From the NCBI RefSeq assembly GCF_003427025.1, contig NZ_QVAI01000016.1:62001-126000 (forward strand): DNA of 64,000 bases. Reading direction: 5' to 3'. The DNA is from Jiangella endophytica. Its GTDB lineage: Bacteria; Actinomycetota; Actinomycetes; Jiangellales; Jiangellaceae. Shown here in pieces: positions 26,567-33,847 of this stretch. The translations under genes were made by a program, and so were the position numbers. Each line of letters opens with the position of its first letter. Positions within the stretch are counted from its first letter, which is position 1. The notes below the pieces were generated by a model that saw only the letters and a list, made by a program, of their open reading frames with translations, was not told the DNA's origin and did not search any database.

Positions 26567-27187
26567 TCAGTCGTCGTGGGGTGGGAGCAGGCCGTGCTGA
26601 AGCAGGTGCTGGTTGGCCGCGCTCCGGTCGGCCAGGGTGGCCGGTTCGAACGGGTCGGCGCCCAGGACGACCTCGAGTGCGGGTTCGAGCAGCAGCGGTC
26701 CGAGTACCAGGAAGAGCACCTGGTAGGCGGCCCAGCGGCGGCTCTCGGCCGGGAGCGCGCCGGTGTCGGCCGTCAGCCGGTCGAGTTCGCGCCCGGCGCC
26801 GCGGACCAGGCGGCCGAGCAGCTGGGCGGCCCGCTCGTCGCCGTCGACGAGCACGCGTCGCAGGTAGCGCCGGCGGCCGCGGTCGGCGCCGAACACCAGC
26901 GCGGCCGCGCGGCCGGCCTCGGCGAGGGTCCCACGACCGGCGCCCTCTTCGCGGGCGGTGGCGAACGATCGCGCGAAGGAGCCGAGGACGTCCTCGTCGA
27001 CGGCCTCCCGCAGGCCCGCCTTGGAGGAGAAGTGGTAGCGCAGCAGCGCGTGCGAGACGCCGGCCTCCGCGGCGATCTGCCGGGTGGTCGTGGCCGCGTA
27101 GCCCTGGTCGGCGAAGAGCCGAAGACCCGCGGTCAGCAGCGCCGCCCGCGCTTCACCGCGGTCCGGTCTGCGTGCTGTGGCGGCCAC
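26567..27187 (-). CDS. TetR family transcriptional regulator
   Basis: 206 residues. The N-terminal helix-turn-helix (about 10-55; ADQGYAATTTRQIAAEAGVSHALLRYHF) is a classic TetR reader head, followed by a helical ligand domain. It begins 16 bp after the acyltransferase gene on the same strand, so they form one transcript. Two identical palindromes in front of that transcript (28420 and 28461) are the likely binding sites, making this a self-limiting operon. Confidence 0.92.
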   Translation of the reverse strand: MAATARRPDRGEARAALLTAGLRLFADQGYAATTTRQIAAEAGVSHALLRYHFSSKAGLREAVDEDVLGSFARSFATAREEGAGRGTLAEAGRAAALVFGADRGRRRYLRRVLVDGDERAAQLLGRLVRGAGRELDRLTADTGALPAESRRWAAYQVLFLVLGPLLLEPALEVVLGADPFEPATLADRSAANQHLLQHGLLPPHDD

Positions 27188-27203
27188 GTCTGGAGACTAG
27201 TGT

Positions 27204-28409
27204 TCACAGGATCGCCCGGACGCCCGGGGTGCGGCGCAGCACGAGGGCGGCGGCGACGCTGAGCGCGAGGCCGGCGCCGGCCACGACGACGAACCGCGCG
27301 CTCGCGCCCAGCGGCGTGTCGGCGACCAGGTACTGCAGGCCGACGACGACCGGCAGGTGCACGAGGTAGATGGCGAACGTGGCGTCCGCGGCTGAGCGCT
27401 GCAGGCGGCTGGTCCCGTGGACGTGGTTGCGGAAGATCACCAGCATGCCCAGGGCGTAGCCGACGCAGAGCACGGTGTCGTAGCCGGACCAGACGAACGA
27501 CCCCAGGTTCGCCCCGCCGGGCTCGAAGAAGCCGGTCAGGTCGTCGCGGAAGGCGACGTACACCGCGCTCAGCGCGACGGCGGCGGCCAGCCAGGCGTAG
27601 CCGACCCGCGATGGCAACGTCTCCAGCCAGCCACGCCGGTACGCGAGCACACCGGCGACGACGAACGGGAGGTGCTGGGCCAGATCGGCCGGTTCGGTCT
27701 GGATGATCTCGGCGACCGGCACCCACTCGTCGACGGGGTACCAGATGCGCACCACGGCCGTCCCCGCCGCGACGACTGCCGCGAAGCCGAGCACCGCGCC
27801 TGCGCCGATGCGCTCGGGGACCGGGCGCACCGCGACCAGCGGTGCGCCGCGGCGCGCCCGGACCCGTTCGGCGACGGCGCGCCAGGCGAGGTAGAGCAGC
27901 GAGTAGACGAGCAGGTGCTGGATGAACCACAGATGCCCGAACTGGCGGTCCGGCCAGATCGGCCCGCTCCAGCCGGTCGGCTCGTCACCCTCGCCGAGGT
28001 AGACGTTCCAGTAGTAGTCGGCGAACCCGATCGAGCCGTGGTCCCGGAAGTTCAGGTAGTAGGCGTACATCAGCACCGGGATCACGAGGAAGAAGCCCAC
28101 CAGGATCGGCCCGCCGAGCTTCTTCAGCCGGGGACGCACGTAGGGCCGCTCCCGTCGCCGGTCCACCGCCCTGGGCAGGAAGTAGGCCGCGATGAGGAAG
28201 AACAGGCTCATCTTGAACGGCGCGTTGAGGACCGCGAAATCCTCGATCCAAGCCGCCTTCGGCTGGTCCTCCACGTACCACCAGTCGACGGGGCCGTAGG
28301 CCTGCGCGGCGTGGTGGACGACCACCAGCACCGACAGGCCGATCTTGATCGAATCGAGGTAGTGGATCCGGCTCGTGGTCCGGGTGGCGCCGGCGATCGT
28401 CGCGGTCAT
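27204..28409 (-). CDS. Acyltransferase 3 family membrane protein
   Basis: 401 residues with about ten membrane helices. The opening RIHYLDSIKIGLSVLVVVHHAAQ carries the His expected in the first helix of acyltransferase-3 proteins. FGHLWFIQHLLVYSLLYL and a late TFAIYLVHLPVVVGL also match this group. ATG at 28409 is preferred, with GGAAGAGGG upstream; ATG 28427 would fall inside the operator. The family O-acylates sugars, peptidoglycan or antibiotics; the acceptor is unknown here. It is co-transcribed with the TetR gene. Confidence 0.87.
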   Translation of the reverse strand: MTATIAGATRTTSRIHYLDSIKIGLSVLVVVHHAAQAYGPVDWWYVEDQPKAAWIEDFAVLNAPFKMSLFFLIAAYFLPRAVDRRRERPYVRPRLKKLGGPILVGFFLVIPVLMYAYYLNFRDHGSIGFADYYWNVYLGEGDEPTGWSGPIWPDRQFGHLWFIQHLLVYSLLYLAWRAVAERVRARRGAPLVAVRPVPERIGAGAVLGFAAVVAAGTAVVRIWYPVDEWVPVAEIIQTEPADLAQHLPFVVAGVLAYRRGWLETLPSRVGYAWLAAAVALSAVYVAFRDDLTGFFEPGGANLGSFVWSGYDTVLCVGYALGMLVIFRNHVHGTSRLQRSAADATFAIYLVHLPVVVGLQYLVADTPLGASARFVVVAGAGLALSVAAALVLRRTPGVRAIL

Positions 28410-28419
28410 GACCCTCTTC

Positions 28420-28435
28420 CTGTCCAACTGGACAG
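28420..28435. promoter_or_regulatory. TetR operator copy A (CTGTCCAACTGGACAG)
   Basis: An inverted repeat CTGTCC-AACT-GGACAG, 11 bp from the acyltransferase start and identical to copy B 41 bp away (about four helical turns). It is the probable binding site of the TetR protein encoded at 26567. Confidence 0.75.
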
Positions 28436-28453
28436 GGAACGTAACCGGCGATG

Positions 28454-28483
28454 ATCACTCCTGTCCAACTGGACAGGAGTGAT
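28454..28483. promoter_or_regulatory. TetR operator copy B, extended palindrome
   Basis: Has the same core as copy A at 28461-28476, extended here to 13-bp perfect arms around AACT. The longer symmetry suggests the higher-affinity site. Confidence 0.75.
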
Positions 28484-28680
28484 GATCGTCACCGCCCCTG
28501 CGACCGCTGTGGTTCCACCTGCCGGAGGCGATGACGGCGGCCGGCGCCGAGGAGCGCCGGAACCGCGTCGTGCCCGGCGACACCCGGGTGGTCGGGCGGG
28601 CGGCAGGGCCGTGCGCGGGGCCGTCCGCGACCACGGCCCCTCACTATGCGCAATGCTCGTGGTCGTGCACACTCGTGCCA

Positions 28681-29925
28681 ATGTCCGACTCGCCGGCCTC
28701 GTTCGCTCAGGTGCTTGCCGTGCCGCAGTTTCGCCGGCTGTGGATCGCGCATGTGCTCTCCGTGGTCGGAGATCAGCTGGCCCGGGTGGCCCTGACGGTG
28801 CTGGTCTACGAGCGCACGAACTCGGCCGGGCTGACCGCGTTGACCTATGCGCTCACCTACCTGCCCGACTTCATCGGCGGCGCCGCGCTGGCCGGTCTGG
28901 CCGATCGGTTCCCGCGGCGCAGCGTCATGGTCTCCACCGATCTCGCCCGGGCCGCGCTGGTGGCTGCCATGGCGGTCCCGGGGATGCCGCTGCTGGCGCA
29001 GGCGGCCCTGCTGTTCGTCGTGCAGGCCGCGGCGAGCCCTTTCGCCAGCGCGCGACAGTCGGTGCTCGCGGACATGCTTCCCGGGGATCAGCTCACCGCC
29101 GGGTTCGCGCTCGTGTCGATGACCTCGCAGGCGTCGTTCGCGATCGGGTTCGGCGCCGGCGCGGCCCTGGTGGCGCAGTTCGGCGCGAGCGCGGCCCTGC
29201 TGGTCGATGTCGTCACGTTCGTGGCGTCGGCGGCGATCATCCGGGTGGGCATCGGGCCGTACCGGCCGGCCGCCGCGGCCGAGTCACCGGCGCGCGGGGC
29301 GGAGCCACCGGCGCTCGGCTACTGGGCGACGGTACGGGCCGGGTGGGCCGTGGTGGCCGGCGACGCCCGCCTGCGTACGCTGCTGGCCGTCGCCTGCTGC
29401 AGCGGCTTCTACGCCGTCCCGGAAGGGCTGGCGGTGCCGCTCGGCGACCAACTGGGCGATGGGACGGCGGCGGTGGGCTGGTTGCTGGCGGCCAACCCGG
29501 TCGGCACCGTGCTCGGCATGATCGCGCTGCGGTTCCTCGGCCCGAGCCGGCGGCTGGCGTTGCTCGGGCCGATGGCCATCGGCAGCAGCCTGATCCTGCT
29601 GCCGACCGGCTGGGCGCCCGGCCTCGCCGTGACGGTGGTCCTCTGGACGCTGAGCGGGGTGCTCTCAGCGCATGACATCGTCGCCCAATCCACCTATGTT
29701 CGCCTGGCGCCGGCACAGAGCCGCGGACAGGCGATCGGGGTGGCCGTCGCCGGGCTGCGGGCAGCCCAAGGCCTCGCGATCGTCGTCGCAGGTCTGCTGG
29801 CTCAACTCGCCGACCCGGCGGTGATCGTCGGCGCAGCCGCCGCAGCAGGCACGGTGGTGACCGCCGTGGCGGTCCACCGGTGGCGGCGCGCGGTCGCGGC
29901 CGGTCCGGGGTCACTCACGCCGTAA
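28681..29925 (+). CDS. MFS transporter
   Basis: 414 residues with about twelve hydrophobic segments. It begins FRRLWIAHVLSVVGDQLARVAL, typical of the DHA3/enterobactin-exporter-like MFS group, and has the loop 2-3 motif GLADRFPRRSVMV. ATG at 28681 is used because upstream in-frame codons overlap the TetR operator region. It converges on the heptapeptide array, with a hairpin between them. Export of a small molecule is likely, but the substrate is not readable. Confidence 0.9.
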   Translation: MSDSPASFAQVLAVPQFRRLWIAHVLSVVGDQLARVALTVLVYERTNSAGLTALTYALTYLPDFIGGAALAGLADRFPRRSVMVSTDLARAALVAAMAVPGMPLLAQAALLFVVQAAASPFASARQSVLADMLPGDQLTAGFALVSMTSQASFAIGFGAGAALVAQFGASAALLVDVVTFVASAAIIRVGIGPYRPAAAAESPARGAEPPALGYWATVRAGWAVVAGDARLRTLLAVACCSGFYAVPEGLAVPLGDQLGDGTAAVGWLLAANPVGTVLGMIALRFLGPSRRLALLGPMAIGSSLILLPTGWAPGLAVTVVLWTLSGVLSAHDIVAQSTYVRLAPAQSRGQAIGVAVAGLRAAQGLAIVVAGLLAQLADPAVIVGAAAAAGTVVTAVAVHRWRRAVAAGPGSLTP

Positions 29926-29948
29926 TCGCCGATTCCATCGGCGGGATT
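29924..29948. terminator. Hairpin between MFS gene and heptapeptide array
   Basis: CGCCGAT-TCC-ATCGGCG (29927-29943) is a perfect 7-bp stem with partial outer pairing. It lies 1 bp after the MFS stop and 20 bp beyond the last array stop codon, so it could terminate both converging transcripts. Confidence 0.55.
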
Positions 29949-29962
29949 GCACCTCGCGTACG

Positions 29963-29986
29963 TCAGTCCCAGGAGTTGCCGCGCAT
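29963..29986 (-). CDS. Heptapeptide mini-gene 1 (MRGNSWD)
   Basis: ATG-CGC-GGC-AAC-TCC-TGG-GAC-TGA, with GAGAGAGG ending 8 nt before the ATG. It is the last unit in the direction of transcription and uses TCC for serine. Confidence 0.65.
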   Translation of the reverse strand: MRGNSWD

Positions 29987-30036
29987 CGTGGTCACCTCTC
30001 TCGGTGCTCGTGTGGGTCGGTACCGGTCGTCGGGTG

Positions 30037-30060
30037 TCAGTCCCAGGAGTTGCCGCGCAT
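30037..30060 (-). CDS. Heptapeptide mini-gene 2 (MRGNSWD)
   Basis: Same peptide and same GAGAGAGG site as unit 1, again with serine codon TCC. It differs from unit 1 only in one spacer base. Confidence 0.65.
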   Translation of the reverse strand: MRGNSWD

Positions 30061-30110
30061 CGTGGTCACCTCTCTCGGTGCTCGTGTGGGTCGGTACTGG
30101 TCGTCGGGTG

Positions 30111-30134
30111 TCAGTCCCAGCTGTTGCCGCGCAT
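30111..30134 (-). CDS. Heptapeptide mini-gene 3 (MRGNSWD)
   Basis: Same peptide, but serine is AGC instead of TCC. This two-base exchange keeps the amino acid and requires a non-serine intermediate if made stepwise. The ribosome-binding site is intact. Confidence 0.65.
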   Translation of the reverse strand: MRGNSWD

Positions 30135-30184
30135 CGTGGTCACCTCTCTCGGTGCTCGTGTGGGTCGGTACTGGTCGTCGGGTG

Positions 30185-30208
30185 TCAGTCCCAGCTGTTG
30201 CCGCGCAT
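30185..30208 (-). CDS. Heptapeptide mini-gene 4 (MRGNSWD)
   Basis: Serine is AGC. The ribosome-binding site is retained although the rest of its upstream spacer differs from the other units and is 3 nt longer. Confidence 0.65.
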   Translation of the reverse strand: MRGNSWD

Positions 30209-30261
30209 CGTGGTCACCTCTCTCGGCATCGTCGTCGTGGGCTCAACGTGGTACTCGTCGG

Positions 30262-30285
30262 TCAGTCCCAGCTGTTACCGCGCAT
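30262..30285 (-). CDS. Heptapeptide mini-gene 5 (MRGNSWD), first in transcript
   Basis: Glycine is GGT and serine AGC, both synonymous with the other units. The upstream sequence is unrelated to that of units 1-4 yet supplies its own ribosome-binding site (GGGAGGG ending 7 nt before the ATG), so translation signals are kept independently of the repeat. Confidence 0.65.
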   Translation of the reverse strand: MRGNSWD

Positions 30286-30321
30286 GACCACGCCCTCCCT
30301 TCGACGTCGAGGCCGGGCAGG

Positions 30322-30350
30322 CGCCAGTTCGGTCCGAAGCGGACCTGGCG
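30322..30350 (-). promoter_or_regulatory. Structured leader hairpin upstream of the heptapeptide array
   Basis: On the minus strand, GGTCCG-CTT-CGGACC forms a 6-bp stem inside an outer CGCCA/TGGCG pairing. It lies about 37 nt before mini-gene 5. It may be a 5' stabilising element, an attenuator or part of a cis-regulatory RNA. I could not define a convincing -35/-10 upstream. Confidence 0.45.
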
Positions 30351-30506
30351 AGTGACTCGGTGCTCGCACCTTCGCTCCCAGCCGTGGTAGCGGGCGGATT
30401 CCGGCTGACTGAGCCGCCTTCGTCCATTTTGTGTCCTACGTGTTGGTTACACTGTGCCGCACGTCCTCACACATTGGGTGAGCGGAGCCCGCCGGGCGGA
30501 GGCGCC

Positions 30507-31829
30507 GTGCGTTTGAGATCTTGGTTTCGGGGCTGGGCGCTGTGGCGCACGCCCCGGCCGAGTCGGCTCCTGATTCTGGCCATCAACGCCCTGGCGGTCA
30601 TCGTCGCGGGCGTGACCATGGTCCTCGTTCCGGTCCCGATCGGGCCGGTCGACCTGGTCCGCTTCGGTGTGCTGGCCGGCTGCGCGTGGGCGGCGACCGA
30701 GCTGACCCGGCATGTCGAGCAGCGGCGGGCGATCGCGCATTCGCCGACGGTCGCCCACATCGACTCCGCCGCGGTGTGGGTCATGGCCACCACCATCGTG
30801 CTGCCGCCAGCGTTGGCCATGACCATGGTCGTCCTGACGAACCTGCTGCTCTGGGACCGCGTCAAACGTCGCAGGACGCCTCCGTACCGAGCCGTCTACA
30901 CGACCTCGACCATCCTGCTCGGCACCAGCCTCGCCGTCATCATCCTCGCCACCGGCCTGGGCGGCTATCCCGGCCTGCCCACCACGGCCGTCGACTTCGG
31001 CGTCATCGCTCTGGCCGCCACCGTCGCCTGGGCGGTGAACTTCGGCCTCATCGTGGCCGCGATCGCCACCCACAGCCCCACCACCTCGGCCCGCGAGCTG
31101 TTCTCCGACCTCTCCGGTCAGGTCCTCGAGGCCGGGGCCGCCGCGTTGGGCGTGCTCGTCGCCGTCACCATCGTGACCACGCCGGCGGCCATGCCGGCGG
31201 TCCTGGTCGTCATCGCGGCGCTGCACCGAGCCAGCCTCGTCACCGGGCTGGAGAAGGCCGCGAGCATCGATGCGAAGACCGGCCTCGCGACTTCCGCCCG
31301 CTGGCATCACCACGCCGAGCGACTGCTGGTTCGCGCACAGGATGCCGGCACCGGGTTGGGTGTGCTCATCGTCGACATCGACCACTTCAAGATGGTCAAC
31401 GACACCCACGGCCACCTGTTCGGCGACAAGGTCCTCCGGGCCGTCGCCAACGAACTGCGTGGCGAGGTGCGCGAGCTCGACGCCTGCGGACGATGGGGCG
31501 GCGAAGAGTTCACCGTGGTCGTCGCCGACATCGACAGCGACCAGAGCCTGTGGCGCATCGCCGAGCGGATCCGGCTGCGCATCCAGACCGTCATCATGGA
31601 CGCCCCGTCCGGCGAGACCGCGGATCCGGTGACGATCACGGCCTCCGTCGGCGGCGTCCATCACGTCCCCGACGCCTCGACGACCGTCGACGACCTCGTC
31701 GCCGCGGCAGACGCCGCGCTGTACGAGGCGAAGCGAACCCGCAACACCAGCCGCGTCTACCTCACCAAGGCGCAACCCCAGCAGCCCACGATTCCGGTGC
31801 AGGAACGCACCGACCCGCCAGTGCACTGA
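30507..31829 (+). CDS. Membrane-bound GGDEF diguanylate cyclase
   Basis: 440 residues from GTG at 30507, with GGAGG 4 nt upstream. An N-terminal block of about six membrane helices (about 22-250) precedes a GGDEF domain. The active-site loop is RWGGEEF (about 329-335), with the metal-binding IVDIDHFKMVND upstream. RELD five residues before the loop fits the allosteric I-site, so product inhibition by c-di-GMP is expected. There is no recognisable EAL or sensory domain beyond the membrane part. It is divergent from the heptapeptide array and shares its roughly 220-bp upstream region. Confidence 0.92.
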   Translation: MRLRSWFRGWALWRTPRPSRLLILAINALAVIVAGVTMVLVPVPIGPVDLVRFGVLAGCAWAATELTRHVEQRRAIAHSPTVAHIDSAAVWVMATTIVLPPALAMTMVVLTNLLLWDRVKRRRTPPYRAVYTTSTILLGTSLAVIILATGLGGYPGLPTTAVDFGVIALAATVAWAVNFGLIVAAIATHSPTTSARELFSDLSGQVLEAGAAALGVLVAVTIVTTPAAMPAVLVVIAALHRASLVTGLEKAASIDAKTGLATSARWHHHAERLLVRAQDAGTGLGVLIVDIDHFKMVNDTHGHLFGDKVLRAVANELRGEVRELDACGRWGGEEFTVVVADIDSDQSLWRIAERIRLRIQTVIMDAPSGETADPVTITASVGGVHHVPDASTTVDDLVAAADAALYEAKRTRNTSRVYLTKAQPQQPTIPVQERTDPPVH

Positions 31830-31856
31830 GAAGAGCTGTGGCGCAACCACCGCTCG

Positions 31857-32099
31857 ATGCGCGACGAACGCCGACGCAGCGGGAGCGCGGCCGGCCGCGA
31901 GCACACGAACTCGGTGAGTACACCTCGCTCGCCGTCCCTGCTCGACACCCGCCTCGTCGACGAAGTCCGGATGCTGGTCTGCCCGACGTCACGCGGCAAG
32001 GGAACGCGCCTCTTCCAGGACCGGCGAGACCTCTCGCTGATCGAGGCCACCGCGTTCGGGAACGGCGTGGGACTCCTGCGCTACGAGATCGAGAACTGA
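31857..32099 (+). pseudogene. C-terminal remnant of a DHFR/RibD-like reductase
   Basis: The last 55 residues (LLDTRLVDEVRMLVCPTSRGKGTRLF and onward) read like the C-terminus of the RibD/dihydrofolate-reductase-like family, whose members end with a similar LVDE-LRLLV-CPV-GGG pattern. The preceding residues do not resemble the family and no N-terminal half is present upstream. It is probably a decay product. Confidence 0.5.
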
Positions 32100-32186
32100 C
32101 CGCGGTCTTGGGGTGAGAACGTGTCGAGATCGCAGCCTCGGCTCCGTCCCAGCATCGAATCAGACAGACGAACTTCGGAGGATCAC

Positions 32187-32624
32187 ATGGCGCACGTACG
32201 ACGTTTCGACCACGTCGGCATCACTGTCGCGGACCTCGCCTCGGCGACGGCGTTCTTCGTCGGACTGGGTCTCGAGGTCGAGGGCACCGGAACCGTCGAG
32301 GGCGAGTTCGTCGAGACCGTCTGCGCCATCCCCGGCGCGCACTGTCAGATCACGATGCTGCGCACTCCCGGCGGATTCCGGCTGGAGCTCTCGAGCTTCC
32401 TCGCGCCCGGCCACGTCCCCGGATCGCCCGCGGCGATGGCCAACGAGGTGGGCCTGCGCAACGTGTCGTTCGAGGTCGGCGACCTCGAGGCGGCCGTCGA
32501 TGCCGTCGCCGCGGAGGGGTATGGACTCGTCGGCGGCATCGGTGAGTACGAGAACAGCGTCCGGATGGCCTACGTGCGAGGGCCGGAAGGAATCATCGTG
32601 TCCTTGTTCGAGCAGATCGGCTGA
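32187..32624 (+). CDS. VOC family protein (glyoxalase-like)
   Basis: 145 residues from ATG at 32187, preceded by CGGAGGATC. The N-terminus RRFDHVGITVADLASATAFF and C-terminus MAYVRGPEGIIVSLFEQIG are diagnostic of vicinal-oxygen-chelate proteins, with one metal-site His near the start and a Glu near the end. It probably acts as a small lyase, dioxygenase-like enzyme or antibiotic-binding protein; the family does not fix the function. It is followed after about 60 bp by the deazaflavin-type gene, perhaps in one operon. Confidence 0.88.
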   Translation: MAHVRRFDHVGITVADLASATAFFVGLGLEVEGTGTVEGEFVETVCAIPGAHCQITMLRTPGGFRLELSSFLAPGHVPGSPAAMANEVGLRNVSFEVGDLEAAVDAVAAEGYGLVGGIGEYENSVRMAYVRGPEGIIVSLFEQIG

Positions 32625-32683
32625 CACGCGCGAGCAGTTCCACGTGCTCCGCACGCGACATCGAAACGGAAGGAAACGCCGAC

Positions 32684-33130
32684 GTGGCTACCGCCGCTGA
32701 TCTCGACCGTGCCACCGACTCACAGTGGGACTGGGTCGCCGAGCAGACCCGTACGTACCTCACCTCGGGTGGATCCGAGGGCCATGAAGCGAACGGGCTG
32801 CGCATGCTCGTGCTCGTGGCGACCGGACGCACCAGCGGGCAACCACGCCGCACCTGCCTGATCTACGGCACGTCCGGGAACGACTTCGTCCTGGTCGCCT
32901 CCAAGGGAGGCGCCGACGAGGATCCGGACTGGTTCAAGAACCTCGAGGCAGACCCCAGCGTCGGGGTCCAGGTCGGCACCCGCCGCTTCACCGGCCGCGC
33001 CCGGCTGGCGTCTCCGGCCGAACGCGAGGCCCTCTGGCCCCAGATGGTGCGCATCTTCCCGTTGTACGGGGACTACGCCGACAAGACCGACCGTCAGATC
33101 CCGGTCGTCCTGCTCACACCCCAAGACTGA
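32684..33130 (+). CDS. Nitroreductase/deazaflavin (F420)-dependent oxidoreductase, DDN-like
   Basis: 148 residues from GTG at 32684. The split-barrel pattern MLVLVATGRTSGQPRRTCLIYG, DFVLVASKGGADEDPDWFKNL and IPVVLLTP is characteristic of the DDN group, which uses cofactor F420 in Actinobacteria. Its length matches the family. F420 use is inferred from family membership only. It likely lies in the same transcription unit as the VOC gene. Confidence 0.9.
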   Translation: MATAADLDRATDSQWDWVAEQTRTYLTSGGSEGHEANGLRMLVLVATGRTSGQPRRTCLIYGTSGNDFVLVASKGGADEDPDWFKNLEADPSVGVQVGTRRFTGRARLASPAEREALWPQMVRIFPLYGDYADKTDRQIPVVLLTPQD

Positions 33131-33239
33131 TCTCACCCCGTCGACGCACACCCGTCGTCGGCCCCGGCCGCGGACAACTCGAGACCGCAGCAGAGCCGGG
33201 ACGGGAGCCTGCGCGGTGCCGAAGTCGCGACGCTGATAT

Positions 33240-33251
33240 GTACGATCGTAC
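33240..33251. promoter_or_regulatory. Palindrome GTACGATCGTAC at the acetyltransferase start
   Basis: A perfect 12-bp palindrome ending 5 bp before the ATG at 33257, where no Shine-Dalgarno is visible. It may be the operator of the TetR gene at 33848 and overlap a -10 of a leaderless transcript. Confidence 0.5.
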
Positions 33252-33256
33252 GCATC

Positions 33257-33838
33257 ATGGCTGTCGACTACTTCGCGGACGACCCGCGCACGCAGCGCGA
33301 GCGGATGCTCGCCGGAGACCTCTACATCGCGGACGATCCCGAGCTCGAGCAGGCGATGCGGCAGGCGGCCGTGCTCGCCGACCGGTACCACCGGCAGAGC
33401 CTGGCCGGCGACGCCGCCGCACGCGCCACACTCGCAGAGCTCGTCGGCGAGCTGGGAGAGGACGCCGTGGTCCGGCCGCCGATCTTCGTGGACTACGGCT
33501 CGAACCTGTCCATCGGTCCACGGACCTTCGTGAACTACCAGCTGACCGCCCTCGACGTCGCGGTGATCCGGATCGGCGCCGACTGCCAGATCGGCCCGAA
33601 CGTGCAACTGCTGACGCCCACCCATCCGCTCGAGCCGCAGCCGCGGCGCGACAAGCTCGAGGCCGCCCGCCCGATCACCATCGGCGACAACGTGTGGCTG
33701 GGTGGCGGGGTCGTCGTATGTCCCGGCGTGACGATCGGGGAGAACTCGGTGATCGGCGCCGGCGCGGTGGTGACCCGCGACGTCCCTCCGAACGTCCTCG
33801 CCGCCGGGAACCCCGCCCGCGTCATCAGGGAGCTCTGA
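33257..33838 (+). CDS. Sugar O-acetyltransferase (Maa/NodL/LacA type)
   Basis: 193 residues. The maltose-acetyltransferase N-terminal domain (RERMLAGDLYIADDPEL, 15-31) is followed by left-handed beta-helix hexapeptide repeats. The catalytic His123 is in LLTPTHPLEP, and the terminal coil NVWLGGGVVVCPGVTIGE completes the family pattern. It transfers acetyl from acetyl-CoA to a sugar hydroxyl in the cytoplasm. It is followed by a TetR gene 9 bp later. Confidence 0.93.
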   Translation: MAVDYFADDPRTQRERMLAGDLYIADDPELEQAMRQAAVLADRYHRQSLAGDAAARATLAELVGELGEDAVVRPPIFVDYGSNLSIGPRTFVNYQLTALDVAVIRIGADCQIGPNVQLLTPTHPLEPQPRRDKLEAARPITIGDNVWLGGGVVVCPGVTIGENSVIGAGAVVTRDVPPNVLAAGNPARVIREL

Positions 33839-33847
33839 GCCGATCTG

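Larger units (their letters stand above)
29963..30285 (-). repeat. 74-bp tandem repeat array, five units, each holding a heptapeptide mini-gene
   Basis: Unit starts are at 29963, 30037, 30111, 30185 and 30262, with spacing 74, 74, 74 and 77 bp. The first three full units are nearly identical; the fourth spacer has diverged and the fifth unit keeps only the core. On the minus strand every unit carries ATG, seven codons and TGA, and units 1-4 share CCGAGAGAGGTGACCACG upstream. The 24-bp coding core is conserved even where the spacer is not. This is not CRISPR-like because the spacers are repeats too. See the finding for interpretation. Confidence 0.9.

Noticed and set aside
29963-30285. CRISPR array
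   Set aside because: Spacers are themselves repeated rather than unique, the unit is 74 bp, and no cas genes are nearby.
29880-30390. Plus-strand frames across the 74-bp repeat (for example SQELPRIVVT repeats)
   Set aside because: The repeat length is not a multiple of three, so the same DNA is read in rotating frames, and there are no ribosome-binding sites. The minus-strand mini-genes explain the conservation better.
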